Positions 26,554-36,168 of a stretch of DNA of 64,000 bases are shown in pieces; within the stretch, counting starts at the first letter, position 1; each line of letters starts with the position of its first letter. Under the pieces are notes generated by a model. That model made no database searches, was not told where the DNA came from, and was given only the letters and a program-made list of their open reading frames with translations. The translations under genes were made by a program, and so were the position numbers. Origin of the DNA: Flavobacteriales bacterium (lineage in GTDB: Bacteria > Bacteroidota > Bacteroidia > Flavobacteriales_G > Salibacteraceae); contig JABMOM010000032.1 in assembly GCA_013204105.1 (NCBI GenBank), positions 124,001 through 188,000 on the forward strand. The letters run 5' to 3'.

Positions 26554-27582
26554 ATGAACAACTTCCTCGATCCTGATCCTTCCGAACTCTCCGCCTCCGA
26601 TAAGGAGATTGAACGCGTCTTAAGGCCCATCCAGTTCGAGGATTTTAACGGACAGGAAGCCATCATCGAAAACCTGAAGGTATTCGTGCAAGCCGCCACT
26701 CAGCGAAATGAGGCATTGGACCATGTACTCCTGCACGGCCCTCCCGGACTGGGTAAGACTACCTTGGCCAATATCATTGCGCAAGAGCTGGGAGTGTCCA
26801 TCAAGACAACGAGCGGCCCGGTGCTCGACAAGCCAGGTGATTTGGCCGGACTCCTCACTAACTTAGAGGAAAGGGATGTCCTCTTCATCGATGAGATCCA
26901 TCGCCTGAGTCCCGTAGTGGAAGAATTTCTGTATTCTGCGATGGAGGATTACACCATCGACATCATGATCGACAGTGGTCCGAGTGCGCGAAGCGTGAAG
27001 ATTGAGTTGGCGCCTTTCACATTGATCGGTGCTACGACCCGTTCAGGGCTATTGACATCGCCTCTGCGCGCACGTTTTGGTATCAATAGTAGATTGTCTT
27101 ATTACAATGCAGAATTGCTCACCACCATCGTCGATCGCAGTGCAGATATCCTGAACATTGAAATCGACCACAAAGCAGCGATGGAGATTGCAAGACGCAG
27201 CAGAGGAACCCCTCGGATTGCGAATGCGCTTCTCAGGCGGATCAGAGACTTTGCCCAAATCAAAGGCGATGGATCGATCGATTTTAAGATCGCTGAGTAT
27301 GGTTTGGAAGCGCTGAGCGTTGACACCCATGGACTCGATGAGATGGACAATAAGATCCTGTCAGTGATCATCGATAAGTTTCGAGGAGGACCAGTAGGAC
27401 TTACCACCATCGCGACGGCGGTTGGCGAGCAGGCCGGCACCATCGAAGAAGTATATGAACCCTTTCTTATCCAAGAAGGTTTTCTGCACAGAACTCCGCG
27501 GGGAAGAATAGCTACCCCTGAGGCCTTTGAACACCTAGGTCGCGAGCTTCCGAAAGGCCCGCAAGGAGGGTTGTTCGAATAA
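26554..27582 (+). CDS. ruvB: Holliday junction branch migration helicase RuvB
   Basis: A 342-residue AAA+ motor that drives branch migration with RuvA (encoded at 35551 in this window, not adjacent). The Walker A motif GPPGLGKTT is at 62-70 and Walker B is LFIDEIHRL; the RuvB beta-hairpin region [22 protein letters not shown] and the C-terminal winged helix ([20 protein letters not shown]) are intact. It is followed by queG after one base. Confidence 0.97.
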   Translation: MNNFLDPDPSELSASDKEIERVLRPIQFEDFNGQEAIIENLKVFVQAATQRNEALDHVLLHGPPGLGKTTLANIIAQELGVSIKTTSGPVLDKPGDLAGLLTNLEERDVLFIDEIHRLSPVVEEFLYSAMEDYTIDIMIDSGPSARSVKIELAPFTLIGATTRSGLLTSPLRARFGINSRLSYYNAELLTTIVDRSADILNIEIDHKAAMEIARRSRGTPRIANALLRRIRDFAQIKGDGSIDFKIAEYGLEALSVDTHGLDEMDNKILSVIIDKFRGGPVGLTTIATAVGEQAGTIEEVYEPFLIQEGFLHRTPRGRIATPEAFEHLGRELPKGPQGGLFE

Positions 27583-27583
27583 T

Positions 27584-28540
27584 ATGGAGGCCTTCGACCT
27601 AAAGCTACAGGCTCGAAGCGAGTGGGTAAAGTCGACGGCCCGAGCCATGGGGTTTTTGGACTGTCGGATTGCAAAGGCTGCGCGCCTTGAGCAGGAAGAA
27701 GCTTTCCTTGAAAAGTGGTTGCGTGATCAAAAGCACGGGGGAATGGATTACATGTCCAAGCATTTCGATCTGCGCGTTGATCCGCGAAAACTGGTACCGG
27801 GCGCAAAGAGCGTCATCGTGCTTTCCATGAATTACTTTCCAGAAGAAGCCCTTTCTGATCAAGGCCCCAAGCTGTCGAAATACGCTTACGGTCGAGATTA
27901 TCACAAAGTGATCAAAAAGCGCTTGAAAGAATTTCTGTTTCGCATGGAAGAACAGTTCGGCGAAGTGCAGGGCCGGGGCTTTGTGGATTCTGCACCGGTC
28001 ATGGAAAAAGCTTGGGCCACTCGCGCCGGAATCGGCTGGATGGGAAAACACACCAATGTTCTTTCAAAGCAGAAGGGTTCGTTCTACTTTCTCGCGGTAC
28101 TCATTACGGATCTGGAATTGGCCAGCGACGGTCCAGTGACGGATCATTGCGGGTCGTGTACTGCCTGTATTGATGCCTGTCCAACGGATGCCATTGTAGC
28201 CCCCTATGTCCTTGACGGAAGCAAGTGCATTTCCTACTTTACCATTGAATTAAAGGATGCGGATTTACCTACGGAGTTTGCTGGTAAGTTCAACGATTGG
28301 ATGTTTGGCTGCGACATCTGCCAAGACGTTTGTCCATGGAACCGATTCAGTCAACCGCATCAGACAGAGGAGTTCCTACCGAAGCAAGCGTTGCAAGAAA
28401 TGGATAGAAAAGATTGGGAACGCCTAGAAGAAGAGGAATTTGATGTGCTTTTTGAAGGATCAGCCGTCAAGCGAACTAAGTACAGCGGGTTGATGCGCAA
28501 CATTCGCTTCCTCAATCTTTCGGATAGAAAACCCGATTGA
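27584..28540 (+). CDS. queG: Epoxyqueuosine reductase QueG
   Basis: A 318-residue cobalamin-dependent iron-sulfur enzyme that reduces epoxyqueuosine to queuosine at the tRNA wobble position. Two 4Fe-4S motifs are visible: [12 protein letters not shown] and [11 protein letters not shown]. The N-terminal cobalamin-binding region contains SMNYFPEE and [13 protein letters not shown]. The gene starts one base after the ruvB stop, suggesting one transcript. Its last 29 bases overlap the 3' end of the convergent barrel gene. Confidence 0.94.
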   Translation: MEAFDLKLQARSEWVKSTARAMGFLDCRIAKAARLEQEEAFLEKWLRDQKHGGMDYMSKHFDLRVDPRKLVPGAKSVIVLSMNYFPEEALSDQGPKLSKYAYGRDYHKVIKKRLKEFLFRMEEQFGEVQGRGFVDSAPVMEKAWATRAGIGWMGKHTNVLSKQKGSFYFLAVLITDLELASDGPVTDHCGSCTACIDACPTDAIVAPYVLDGSKCISYFTIELKDADLPTEFAGKFNDWMFGCDICQDVCPWNRFSQPHQTEEFLPKQALQEMDRKDWERLEEEEFDVLFEGSAVKRTKYSGLMRNIRFLNLSDRKPD

Positions 28541-29162
28541 TCGAGAAGGTCACGGCATTGTTGTAAGCACCGCCTAAAAGACTGAATCCATTAACGAATT
28601 GAAGTCGTCCAGAAGCTGGGGTGATCGAATAGTGGAGGCGCACGTTGGTGTGCCAAAACTCATTGATCGGCACGTTCACCCCTAGGTTTGCCGCGAGCTC
28701 GTATCGATTGAAATCTTTCACAGAAGTGGGCAGGACGAAGTTGGGGTCGGTGATGCGGCTGAAAAGGAAAAAGCCGTTGTTCAAACCCGCTTCGAACTCA
28801 AATTTCCAAATGAACTTCTTTAGTAAGATTGGCACGTCTACATAGTGCGGCTCAAGCCTAAACGTTACATAGTCAAAATTCTTTGTATCTGGTCGTTTTC
28901 TACTTCCACGCATGGCGTAGTTGATTTCCATTTGAAGGTTGAGATCTTCCCCTATTGGGGTGAAAACGCCTCCCCCGAGGGTGCCGCCGAATTTGTTATA
29001 ACCCCCGACGTCATCGTTGTGGATCTGACTCGCCACGATGCCTGCTCGAATGAGTCCTGAAAATTCGCCTTTGTTTAGGTTTGGCTTCTGAGCAAATGTC
29101 GTGCTCATAGAGAACAAGGAGACGAAGATGGCTAGGTTGGAAAGCCTATTTGACGTGCACAT
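28512..29162 (-). CDS. Small outer-membrane beta-barrel protein
   Basis: A 216-residue protein with a signal peptide (cleavage near STTFAQ) and alternating hydrophobic strands ([39 protein letters not shown]) typical of the small PorT-like or OmpX-like outer-membrane barrels of Bacteroidota. A GTG at 29174 would give MKRYMCTS; both starts overlap the end of the upstream Omp28-like gene. It is the last gene of the four-gene minus-strand operon starting with the TlpA gene. The specific function is unknown. Confidence 0.7.
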   Translation of the reverse strand: MCTSNRLSNLAIFVSLFSMSTTFAQKPNLNKGEFSGLIRAGIVASQIHNDDVGGYNKFGGTLGGGVFTPIGEDLNLQMEINYAMRGSRKRPDTKNFDYVTFRLEPHYVDVPILLKKFIWKFEFEAGLNNGFFLFSRITDPNFVLPTSVKDFNRYELAANLGVNVPINEFWHTNVRLHYSITPASGRLQFVNGFSLLGGAYNNAVTFSINRVFYPKD

Positions 29163-30066
29163 GTACCTCTTCACTTTGGATCACTTCTTCGGTGTCATCA
29201 TTCACAATCAATGCGATGACGTGTGTATTTTCAGCGGTAACTACATTGGACGGCATCGTGGTGTTGAGTTCGTAGTCTATCCAGGTTCCAGCTTCGATCG
29301 TTCCGGTGATCAGAGGATCTCCATTGATGCTTTGGTCGTTGTTCAACTTCCCTCTCATCACGTGCCGATGCATGTAGTCCGTCACGATCTTGTGCGGATA
29401 CTCATCCTCGCTCACGCGCGCATCCAATTGTTCTGCAATCACACTGTCTTCCGCACATAACACCAGGATGCGATAATTTCCGGTGATTGTGCTCAGCACT
29501 TCAATGCTCGACTTGATGCAGAAATTTCCAAGTTCTTCAGAGTATTCGGCCGCAAGACCTAACCCAAAATCAGTGCTTGTGTTGGTATTTTCTTCATCGA
29601 TGGGCTTATCCCAAAATGTAGTTGCTTGATTGTACACCAGAAGGTCATTGAACGATGGAAAAGTGTGTCTATTGATCACCGCGCTTGGAATCGGTTGGGT
29701 GGCCATGTTGAAGTGCTGAAAGAGATCCGTTCCATAGCCGGTGTTAAAGTCGGTGGGGTAGTCTGGCAAATCCACTTTGGCGAAGCCTCCGGCATGTACA
29801 GAAAGCACGATCACACGGTCTTTGTTTTCCTCTTGTTGCTGGACTAGTAGCACCGTGTTGGCTGGGCAAGTGATGCATTTGTGTCCAGTGAACTCCTCCA
29901 CATAGGTTTTCTTGAAATCACGGTTAATGGCGGTTGAGTCGACTACTGGAAACACACAAACCCCAGCGACTTCGACAGGTTTTGGGATAGGTAAGTCCAC
30001 CTTGTTGCACGCAGCAGTAAGACTGGAAATACCGACGAGAAGAAGTAAATACTTTAGTAAATTCAT
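29146..30066 (-). CDS. Omp28-like lipoprotein with a thioredoxin-type CxxC
   Basis: A 306-residue lipoprotein with the lipobox LTAAC (acylated Cys20). The segment KTYVEEFTGHKCITCPAN followed by VIVLSVHAGGFAK is characteristic of the Omp28-related family, whose N-terminal domain has a thioredoxin-like fold with CxxC (CITC here). The C-terminal half is an Ig-like or beta-sandwich domain ending [12 protein letters not shown]. It probably sits on the outer membrane as a redox or chaperone protein. The in-frame start at 30099 is rejected because the lipoprotein signal begins at 30066. It follows the DUF6029 gene by 10 bases and overlaps the next gene. Confidence 0.82.
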   Translation of the reverse strand: MNLLKYLLLLVGISSLTAACNKVDLPIPKPVEVAGVCVFPVVDSTAINRDFKKTYVEEFTGHKCITCPANTVLLVQQQEENKDRVIVLSVHAGGFAKVDLPDYPTDFNTGYGTDLFQHFNMATQPIPSAVINRHTFPSFNDLLVYNQATTFWDKPIDEENTNTSTDFGLGLAAEYSEELGNFCIKSSIEVLSTITGNYRILVLCAEDSVIAEQLDARVSEDEYPHKIVTDYMHRHVMRGKLNNDQSINGDPLITGTIEAGTWIDYELNTTMPSNVVTAENTHVIALIVNDDTEEVIQSEEVHVHVK

Positions 30067-30076
30067 GTCTTTCAAG

Positions 30077-31792
30077 TTAAAAGCTGCTGGTGATGGCAAC
30101 CGTTAAACCATTTGCGGCGGGCACATTTCTGCATACCCCGCCCACACAGAAAATACCAGCCCGCTGCCTACCGTAACCAATACTCATGCGCAGTGCGTTC
30201 TGGATATATGTCACCTGTGCCGTCGGATAATTGACCCGTAAATCTTCGACCTTATTGCCATAATTGTACTGGTTCAGAATGGTCACAATCCAGTGCGGTG
30301 AGTAACCGTATTCAACCAGTCCGAAGATCCAATCGCCTTGGTCCTGATCCGTGAAAAGCGTTTGTGCCTCCCATCGAATGCTGTGCTTTTTGCCAATGGT
30401 GTGCAAACCTTCAAGGACTGCAATGTTGGCAACAACATTCGGTGACACCTTATTTTGAATCAATGCAATGTTGTATTCCTGAAAGGCATATGTAGCCTTG
30501 AGCTTGAAGTGCTTCGTGAATTTACGGTCAATCTCAATGTTGAAGTCACGGTAGTAAACGGAATCACCCAGATTCAAAAGGTTGGTCTTGTACCCCTTGC
30601 GGCCGGGATCAGCCTCCAGGTAGACCTGTTGATCCAATAGGGCGTTGGCCGTGTCCATATCGGCGTTCGTATAGTAATCTCGATTCAATGCATTGATCAG
30701 CGATACATTGACCTGAATCGTTGTTCCGTATTTCCCACCCATCTTACTTCCTCGTTTGATCTTGTAGATGAGATCCCCTTGAATACCTACTTCACCGTTC
30801 GGTTGCGTGGCGTACGGGTACAACGTCGCCGCGAGGTTGTAGGTGTGTTGTCGTGACAAGGCGGGCAGGTAATTGATGAAAAGGTCGTTCAAGCCGGCTT
30901 CCCGATCACTTCGGAATTCCATGTTGTCGATGCTCTTCGCGGAGATGTTCACTCCAAATCCTTTTCGGGAGTAGGTAGCCGACATGAAGATGCCTTGGCC
31001 TTCTTTGTAGATGTAGTGGTTAGATTTCGTCGGGTCATTTGCTTTGTATGCATATTCCCCCATCAATCCGAAGTCTTTCCAATTGAGTTGAAAACGTCCA
31101 GCGCCACCCGTTACATTTTCAGGGAGTTTGAGAGAAGAATTGCCTCCTGCCTGAAACTTACTGACGATACTACCTCCAAGCGAAACGCGCAAAGGACTCG
31201 ATTCGAGCTTGGTGATCAGTTCGTTCAATTGAAATTCTGAGTCGAAGGCACGCACGATGCCGTCGCTCTTCTGCCAGTAATAACGTTGATTGCCTACGAG
31301 GGCTTTGAGGTATACGCCTTTGTAGGGAGAGTACTTAACCCGGACTCCGTCAAAGGCATTGTCAATACCCAGTGCCCGCTCCTCATATGCCCTAAGAATG
31401 AGGCCATTTCCGAATTGCTCGTAAAAATTTCCAGCGGTTACTTCAAGGCCATCTTGGGCAAAACGCGCATAACGAAAGGGCACACCAATGGGCTGATTTC
31501 CATAGCGAACGTCGAAGCCTTGAACAGGAGGGATGTAACTTTCAATACGAACCCCTGCTGTGAACTTTCCCTTTGTAGCGATCAGGTTCGTGAACGCGTT
31601 GATGCCGCTTTTCTCTGGGACGATGGGCGCGCCGATGATTGAGTCCTTATTATACTGCTGTCCGTAGACGTCGAAATTACCATGGATTTGCAAACCGTCG
31701 AAAACCCCGCCACCCTCGTCTTGAGCGAAAAGCGCTTGCGGTGCTACAAGAAAAAATAGAAATAGGGAGGTAAGTAGTTTTAGCTGTTTCAT
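30077..31792 (-). CDS. DUF6029 outer-membrane protein
   Basis: A 571-residue exported protein with a signal peptide ending LFAQDEG. It matches the Bacteroidota-specific DUF6029 family: the mature start (FDGLQIHGNFDVYGQQY) and then dense amphipathic strands up to the C-terminal Phe (VAITSSF), as expected for a large outer-membrane beta-barrel. Neighbours are a TlpA thioredoxin upstream (27 bases) and an Omp28-like CxxC lipoprotein downstream (10 bases), so a role in an envelope redox or export module is possible, but no function is established. Confidence 0.82.
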   Translation of the reverse strand: MKQLKLLTSLFLFFLVAPQALFAQDEGGGVFDGLQIHGNFDVYGQQYNKDSIIGAPIVPEKSGINAFTNLIATKGKFTAGVRIESYIPPVQGFDVRYGNQPIGVPFRYARFAQDGLEVTAGNFYEQFGNGLILRAYEERALGIDNAFDGVRVKYSPYKGVYLKALVGNQRYYWQKSDGIVRAFDSEFQLNELITKLESSPLRVSLGGSIVSKFQAGGNSSLKLPENVTGGAGRFQLNWKDFGLMGEYAYKANDPTKSNHYIYKEGQGIFMSATYSRKGFGVNISAKSIDNMEFRSDREAGLNDLFINYLPALSRQHTYNLAATLYPYATQPNGEVGIQGDLIYKIKRGSKMGGKYGTTIQVNVSLINALNRDYYTNADMDTANALLDQQVYLEADPGRKGYKTNLLNLGDSVYYRDFNIEIDRKFTKHFKLKATYAFQEYNIALIQNKVSPNVVANIAVLEGLHTIGKKHSIRWEAQTLFTDQDQGDWIFGLVEYGYSPHWIVTILNQYNYGNKVEDLRVNYPTAQVTYIQNALRMSIGYGRQRAGIFCVGGVCRNVPAANGLTVAITSSF

Positions 31793-31819
31793 CAGCGGTA
31801 AATGAGGGGCGGTTTTGGG

Positions 31820-32335
31820 TTAGTTGATGCTTTCTCCTGCGGCAAGTTTTTCTACCAATTCGTACAATTCGTGCTCATCACCTGGTTGGTAAGAGTTATG
31901 TTGCCAAACGATGTTGCCATCGCCATCGATTAAAAAGGTGTGCGGAACATTGTTGACGTTCATAGCACGCTTAAAATCGGCGTTGGGATCGAGGTATACG
32001 TCATATTCCCAAGATTGACCGTCTACATAAGGCTTCACCTTGTGCATGTTTCTAGCGTCATCTATGGAGATTGCTACTAGCTTGACTCCCGTCTCATCTT
32101 GCCAATCCACATATTCTTCAGCGATGGTGTTGAGTTCACGCTTACAGGGACTACACCAGGTCGCCCAAAAACTGATGATGATGGGATTGCCATCGTTTTG
32201 AATCGAGCTTGTATTGAAAGAGGCACCGTTCATCGCCTTTATCTCAACGGCAGGAATTTTTCGCCCGCCATCTTGTGCTTGAAGGGTTGTGGCGATCATC
32301 AGTGCAATCGCCAGAAGAGTGAAAACTTGTCGCAT
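31820..32335 (-). CDS. TlpA-family thioredoxin
   Basis: A 171-residue periplasmic thiol-disulfide protein: signal peptide (cleavage near TLQAQDG) and a thioredoxin fold with the active site WATWCSPCK, the cis-Pro segment VNNVPHTFLID, and FISFW-like strands (IIISFWATW). It probably reduces or isomerises disulfides in exported proteins. It heads the operon with DUF6029, the Omp28-like protein and a small barrel, and has its own exact -7 box. Confidence 0.9.
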   Translation of the reverse strand: MRQVFTLLAIALMIATTLQAQDGGRKIPAVEIKAMNGASFNTSSIQNDGNPIIISFWATWCSPCKRELNTIAEEYVDWQDETGVKLVAISIDDARNMHKVKPYVDGQSWEYDVYLDPNADFKRAMNVNNVPHTFLIDGDGNIVWQHNSYQPGDEHELYELVEKLAAGESIN

Positions 32336-32355
32336 AGTTAATTTTTTAAGAGGGG

Positions 32356-32363
32356 CAAAGGTA
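32356..32363 (-). promoter_or_regulatory. -7 box of the TlpA-DUF6029-Omp28 operon
   Basis: On the minus strand TACCTTTG matches TAnnTTTG exactly, 20 bases upstream of the TlpA ATG, implying a leader of about 15 bases. No -33 TTG is clear. The rest of the gap up to 32476 holds only a weak 5-bp inverted repeat (TACCA-TTTC-TGGTA). Confidence 0.62.
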
Positions 32364-32476
32364 CCGTTTCATTCATCTTTGACCATGGGCCTTGCTCCGT
32401 GATAATGTCATTTTGCTTGGCATCCTATTTACAAGCACCGTACCATTTCTGGTATGCACTTCGTAGGAGGCTGTGC

Positions 32477-33178
32477 TTATACTTGGTCCACTTCGGACAT
32501 CGCGAGCAATGCATCTACGACGGTCGGCACTCCTACTGACGCCCGTGCTTGGATGAACTTTAAATTCTTAAGCTTCGGTTGTTGAATTTCCTCTGGGTCA
32601 ACCACGTAGCATTGAACCCGCTTAGGAGCGTAGTGAATGAGACCCGCGGCTGGGTATACATTCAAGCTTGTACCTACGATCACTACCACATGAGCCTTGC
32701 GCATGACTTCGACTGCGCGCAACATTTCCGGAACTTCCTCCCCGAACCAAACAACATGTGGACGCAATTGCGCTCCTAACTCGCAAACGTCACCGATGTT
32801 AAGATCGTGTTGAATGGGATAAAGACGTAGGGCATCATTCTCCGGTCGTGCTTTGAGGATTTCCCCGTGTAAGTGAAGGACCTTAGAGCTGCCTGCTCGT
32901 TCATGGAGATCATCAATGTTTTGAGTAATCACCTGAACGTCGAACTTATCTTCCAATAGAACAAGTGCTTCATGAGCGGCGTTGGGTTCGGCCTCCAATA
33001 CTTGCTTTCTCCGCATGTTGTAGAAGTCGAGGACCAATTTTGGATTCGCTTGCCAGGCCTCAGGAGTAGCCACTTCCTCGATGTCGAATTCTTCCCAAAG
33101 GCCACCGGAGTCACGAAACGTCTTCAAGCCGCTTTCAGCACTCATACCGGCTCCGGAAAAAATGACCAATCGTTTCAT
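32477..33178 (-). CDS. NAD-dependent protein deacylase, sirtuin class III-like, without zinc cysteines
   Basis: A 233-residue sirtuin that removes acyl groups from lysines using NAD. Conserved parts are GAGMSAESGLKTFRDSGG (NAD loop), TQNIDDLHERAGS and the catalytic His in LHLHG. The Tyr and Arg of FYNMRR match the YxxR pair that gives SIRT5/CobB-type enzymes desuccinylase activity. The usual four zinc cysteines are missing: the region between LHLHG and VVWFGE contains only one Cys. It is divergent from maeB. Confidence 0.88.
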   Translation of the reverse strand: MKRLVIFSGAGMSAESGLKTFRDSGGLWEEFDIEEVATPEAWQANPKLVLDFYNMRRKQVLEAEPNAAHEALVLLEDKFDVQVITQNIDDLHERAGSSKVLHLHGEILKARPENDALRLYPIQHDLNIGDVCELGAQLRPHVVWFGEEVPEMLRAVEVMRKAHVVVIVGTSLNVYPAAGLIHYAPKRVQCYVVDPEEIQQPKLKNLKFIQARASVGVPTVVDALLAMSEVDQV

Positions 33179-33196
33179 CGCTTAGGGGAATAACCT

Positions 33197-33204
33197 CAAA
33201 GCTA
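33197..33204 (-). promoter_or_regulatory. -7 box of the sirtuin gene
   Basis: On the minus strand TAGCTTTG is an exact TAnnTTTG match, 18 bases before the ATG at 33178. A -33 TTG is not clear. Confidence 0.58.
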
Positions 33205-33245
33205 TAAAAGGCGCGTCATTGGCGTGCAGGCACGTTCAATATTTC

Positions 33246-33253
33246 TACTTTTA
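33246..33253 (+). promoter_or_regulatory. Candidate -7 box for maeB-ruvA-sprA
   Basis: TACTTTTA has one mismatch (the last base) to TAnnTTTG and lies 21 bases before the maeB ATG at 33275. Confidence 0.35.
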
Positions 33254-33274
33254 CGTCTTTCTGAAAACAACCTT

Positions 33275-35554
33275 ATGAAGAAGCGCAAGAAGCAAGATGC
33301 ATTGGATTACCATGCGTTAGGGAGACCGGGTAAAATCGAGGTTGTGCCTACCAAACCTTATTCTTCTCAAAGAGACTTGAGCTTGGCTTATTCTCCTGGA
33401 GTAGCTGAACCATGCCTCGCGATAGCGGAGAGGAAGGAAGACGTCTACAAATACACCGCAAAAGGGAACTTGGTAGCAGTAATCTCAAACGGTACCGCGG
33501 TTTTGGGATTGGGAAACATTGGACCAGAGGCTTCCAAGCCGGTCATGGAGGGAAAAGGTTTGTTGTTCAAAATCTTCGCAGACATCGATGTCTTTGATAT
33601 TGAGGTCGATGCTACGGATGTAGATCTTTTTGTAAATACCGTAAAGGCGATTGCTCCAACCTTCGGAGGAATCAACTTGGAGGACATCAAATCTCCTGAG
33701 GCATTTGAAATAGAACGCCGACTGAAAGAGGAGCTGGACATCCCAATCATGCATGACGATCAGCACGGCACTGCGATCATTTCAAGCGCTGCCTTGCTGA
33801 ATGCGCTGGAAATAGCCGGAAAGAAAATCGAAAAGGTAAAGGTGGTCGTCAGCGGTGCAGGAGCAGCTGCTGTGTCTTGTGTCAACCTCTATAAGTCGCT
33901 AGGAGTGAAGCCAGAGCATATTATCATGGTAGACAGCAAGGGGGTCATATCAGATAGTCGTGAAGACCTAGACGAGATCAAGTCTAAATTCATCGCCAAG
34001 ACCAAGAAAAAAACCTTGGCAGAGGCCATGGATGGCGCAGATGTATTCTTAGGACTTTCCGTTGGGGGCATCGTCACCAAGGAGATGCTCAAGAAGATGG
34101 CCAAGAATCCAATCGTATTTGCCTGCGCGAATCCAGACCCTGAGATCGCCTACGATATTGCAGTCGCAGCACGAAAGGATATCATCATGGCTACAGGAAG
34201 AAGCGATTTCCCTAACCAGGTGAACAACGTGCTGGGGTTTCCTTTCATCTTTCGTGGCGCATTGGACGTACGCGCTACTACCATCAATGAAGAAATGAAA
34301 CTAGCGGCGGTAAAGGCGCTTGCTGATCTTGCCAGGGAGCCAGTGCCGATCGAAGTAACCATCGCCTATGGTGAGACAAACATTGCTTTTGGTAAGGAAT
34401 ACATCATTCCAAAACCGCTGGATTTCAGACTAATTACAACCGTGGCGCCTGCGGTAGCTAAAGCCGCCATGGACAGTGGAGTAGCCCAGCAACCCATCAA
34501 GGATTGGGATGCATACCGTGAAACCTTGGACCAGCGCCTTGGATTGGATAATAAATTGATCCAGAGCATTACACAAAAAGCGAGAAGGTCACCGAAACGG
34601 GTTGTATTTGCTGAAGCAGATCACTATAAAATTTTAAAAGCAGCGCAGATATCTAGGGAAGACGGCGTGGCCATTCCAATTCTGCTCGGCAATAAAGAAC
34701 TGATCAATGCGCTGATCGAAGAGCATGGATTGGACCTATCCGACATCGAGATCTTAGATCCTCGAGAACCAGAGGAGAGTGAGCGCAGAAATCGTTATGC
34801 AGCGCAGTTGTACAACAATCGTAAGCGGCGCGGTTTTACGCTGAGTGAAACACGTAAGATCATGCACGAGCGCAACTATTTTGGAGCAGGAATGGTCGAA
34901 GCGGGAGATGCCGACGCTATGATTTCAGGACTTACGCGGAATTATCCGGCTACTATTAAACCTGCATTGCAAGTGATTGGCACCGATCCGCAAGTGAGCA
35001 AAATCGCGGGAATGTTTGTGATCATAACCAAGCAAGGGCCACTGTTCTTAGCAGATACCACGATCAACTACAGTCCATCCGCTGAAGAGTTGGCAGATAT
35101 CACCGTTCTCGTGCACGAGGCCGTTGAGCGCTTCCGCTTGAAACCGCGCATCGCATTACTCAGTTATTCCAATTTTGGAAGTACCGATGGAGAGGAAGCC
35201 GTCAAGGTGAGGAACGCGGTGAAGATTTTACACGATAAGTATCCGGATATGGTTGTGGACGGAGAAATCCAAGCCAATTTCGCCATCAACACTAAGATGG
35301 TGGATGACATTTTCCCATTTTCAAAATTGGCGGGCAAAAGAGCGAATGTGCTCATCTTTCCTAACCTTTCCGCTGGTAACATCGCCTATAAACTTTTACA
35401 GGAGATGGGTGGAAGAGATGCCATCGGGCCGATTTTGCTCGGCATGAAGAAACCCGTGCATATCTTGCAGCTGGGTAGCTCCGTTAGGGAAATTGTCAAC
35501 ATGATTACCATCTCCGTGGTAGACGCTCAGACACGTCAAAAGCAAGGAAAATGA
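33275..35554 (+). CDS. maeB: NADP-dependent malic enzyme with phosphotransacetylase-like domain
   Basis: A 759-residue MaeB. Residues 1-430 are malic enzyme: YSPGVAEPCLAI, the catalytic region DDQHGTAIISSAALLNAL, the nucleotide site VVSGAGAAAVSC and RSDFPNQVNN. Residues ~440-755 are a phosphotransacetylase-like domain (RVVFAEADHYKILKAAQ, GLTRNYPATIKPALQVIG), which in MaeB usually has a regulatory acetyl-CoA-binding role. It decarboxylates malate to pyruvate and NADPH. The start MKKRKKQDALDYHALG is family-typical, so the upstream in-frame ORF start at 33224 is rejected. The stop overlaps the ruvA ATG. Confidence 0.95.
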   Translation: MKKRKKQDALDYHALGRPGKIEVVPTKPYSSQRDLSLAYSPGVAEPCLAIAERKEDVYKYTAKGNLVAVISNGTAVLGLGNIGPEASKPVMEGKGLLFKIFADIDVFDIEVDATDVDLFVNTVKAIAPTFGGINLEDIKSPEAFEIERRLKEELDIPIMHDDQHGTAIISSAALLNALEIAGKKIEKVKVVVSGAGAAAVSCVNLYKSLGVKPEHIIMVDSKGVISDSREDLDEIKSKFIAKTKKKTLAEAMDGADVFLGLSVGGIVTKEMLKKMAKNPIVFACANPDPEIAYDIAVAARKDIIMATGRSDFPNQVNNVLGFPFIFRGALDVRATTINEEMKLAAVKALADLAREPVPIEVTIAYGETNIAFGKEYIIPKPLDFRLITTVAPAVAKAAMDSGVAQQPIKDWDAYRETLDQRLGLDNKLIQSITQKARRSPKRVVFAEADHYKILKAAQISREDGVAIPILLGNKELINALIEEHGLDLSDIEILDPREPEESERRNRYAAQLYNNRKRRGFTLSETRKIMHERNYFGAGMVEAGDADAMISGLTRNYPATIKPALQVIGTDPQVSKIAGMFVIITKQGPLFLADTTINYSPSAEELADITVLVHEAVERFRLKPRIALLSYSNFGSTDGEEAVKVRNAVKILHDKYPDMVVDGEIQANFAINTKMVDDIFPFSKLAGKRANVLIFPNLSAGNIAYKLLQEMGGRDAIGPILLGMKKPVHILQLGSSVREIVNMITISVVDAQTRQKQGK

Positions 35555-36153
35555 TCGCTTACGTCGCGGGAGAATTCACGGAGAAATCACCCACACACCT
35601 AGTGGTGGAGTCTGGTGGCGTAGGCTACCTGATCAACATCAGCCTGAATTCTTATACCGATTTTGCGAAATTGTTCGAAGGAAAGGTCCTTGTGCATTAT
35701 GCGGTGAGCGTCGATATTCGCTCCGGTGAAAGCAGGCATCAACTCTTTGGATTTTCAGCCGCTCTGGAGCGAGAAATGTTCCGATTGCTGATCGCAATCT
35801 CTGGCATTAGTTCGTCCATTGCCCTCATGATTCTCTCTTCCTTTAAACCCGAGGAATTACAATCGATCGTGATCTCGGAAGACCTTAAAACACTGACCGC
35901 TGTGAAGGGCATAGGCCCAAAAGTGGCGCAGAAGATAATCGTAGAATTGAAAGGAAAGATCGCAGCGGATATGGAGGGCGCTCAGGAAAGCGCCGGATCA
36001 GGCAATAGTTTGAGACAGGAGGCGTTATCCGCACTCACCGCGTTAGGGTTCGACCGGGGATCCTCAGTGAAGGTGATCAACAACCTACTTAAACAGGAAC
36101 CGGCTCCTGAATCGGTCGAATCATTGATCAAGCAAGCATTGAAGCAGCTCTGA
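35551..36153 (+). CDS. ruvA: Holliday junction branch migration protein RuvA
   Basis: A 200-residue RuvA that binds the four-way junction and recruits RuvB. It has the N-terminal OB domain (MIAYVAGEFTEKSPTHLVVESGGVGYLI), the helix-hairpin-helix motifs (LLIAISGISSSIALMIL, LTAVKGIGPKVAQKIIVELK) and the C-terminal RuvB-binding domain (EALSALTALGFDR). Its ATG overlaps the maeB TGA in ATGA. maeB-ruvA-sprA is a gene order commonly met in Flavobacteriia. Confidence 0.97.
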   Translation: MIAYVAGEFTEKSPTHLVVESGGVGYLINISLNSYTDFAKLFEGKVLVHYAVSVDIRSGESRHQLFGFSAALEREMFRLLIAISGISSSIALMILSSFKPEELQSIVISEDLKTLTAVKGIGPKVAQKIIVELKGKIAADMEGAQESAGSGNSLRQEALSALTALGFDRGSSVKVINNLLKQEPAPESVESLIKQALKQL

Positions 36154-36168
36154 CCTGAAAGAAATTTT

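Noticed and set aside
27102-27806. Reverse-strand open frame over the ruvB-queG junction
   Set aside because: Both genes on the plus strand are complete and conserved; the reverse product has no family features.
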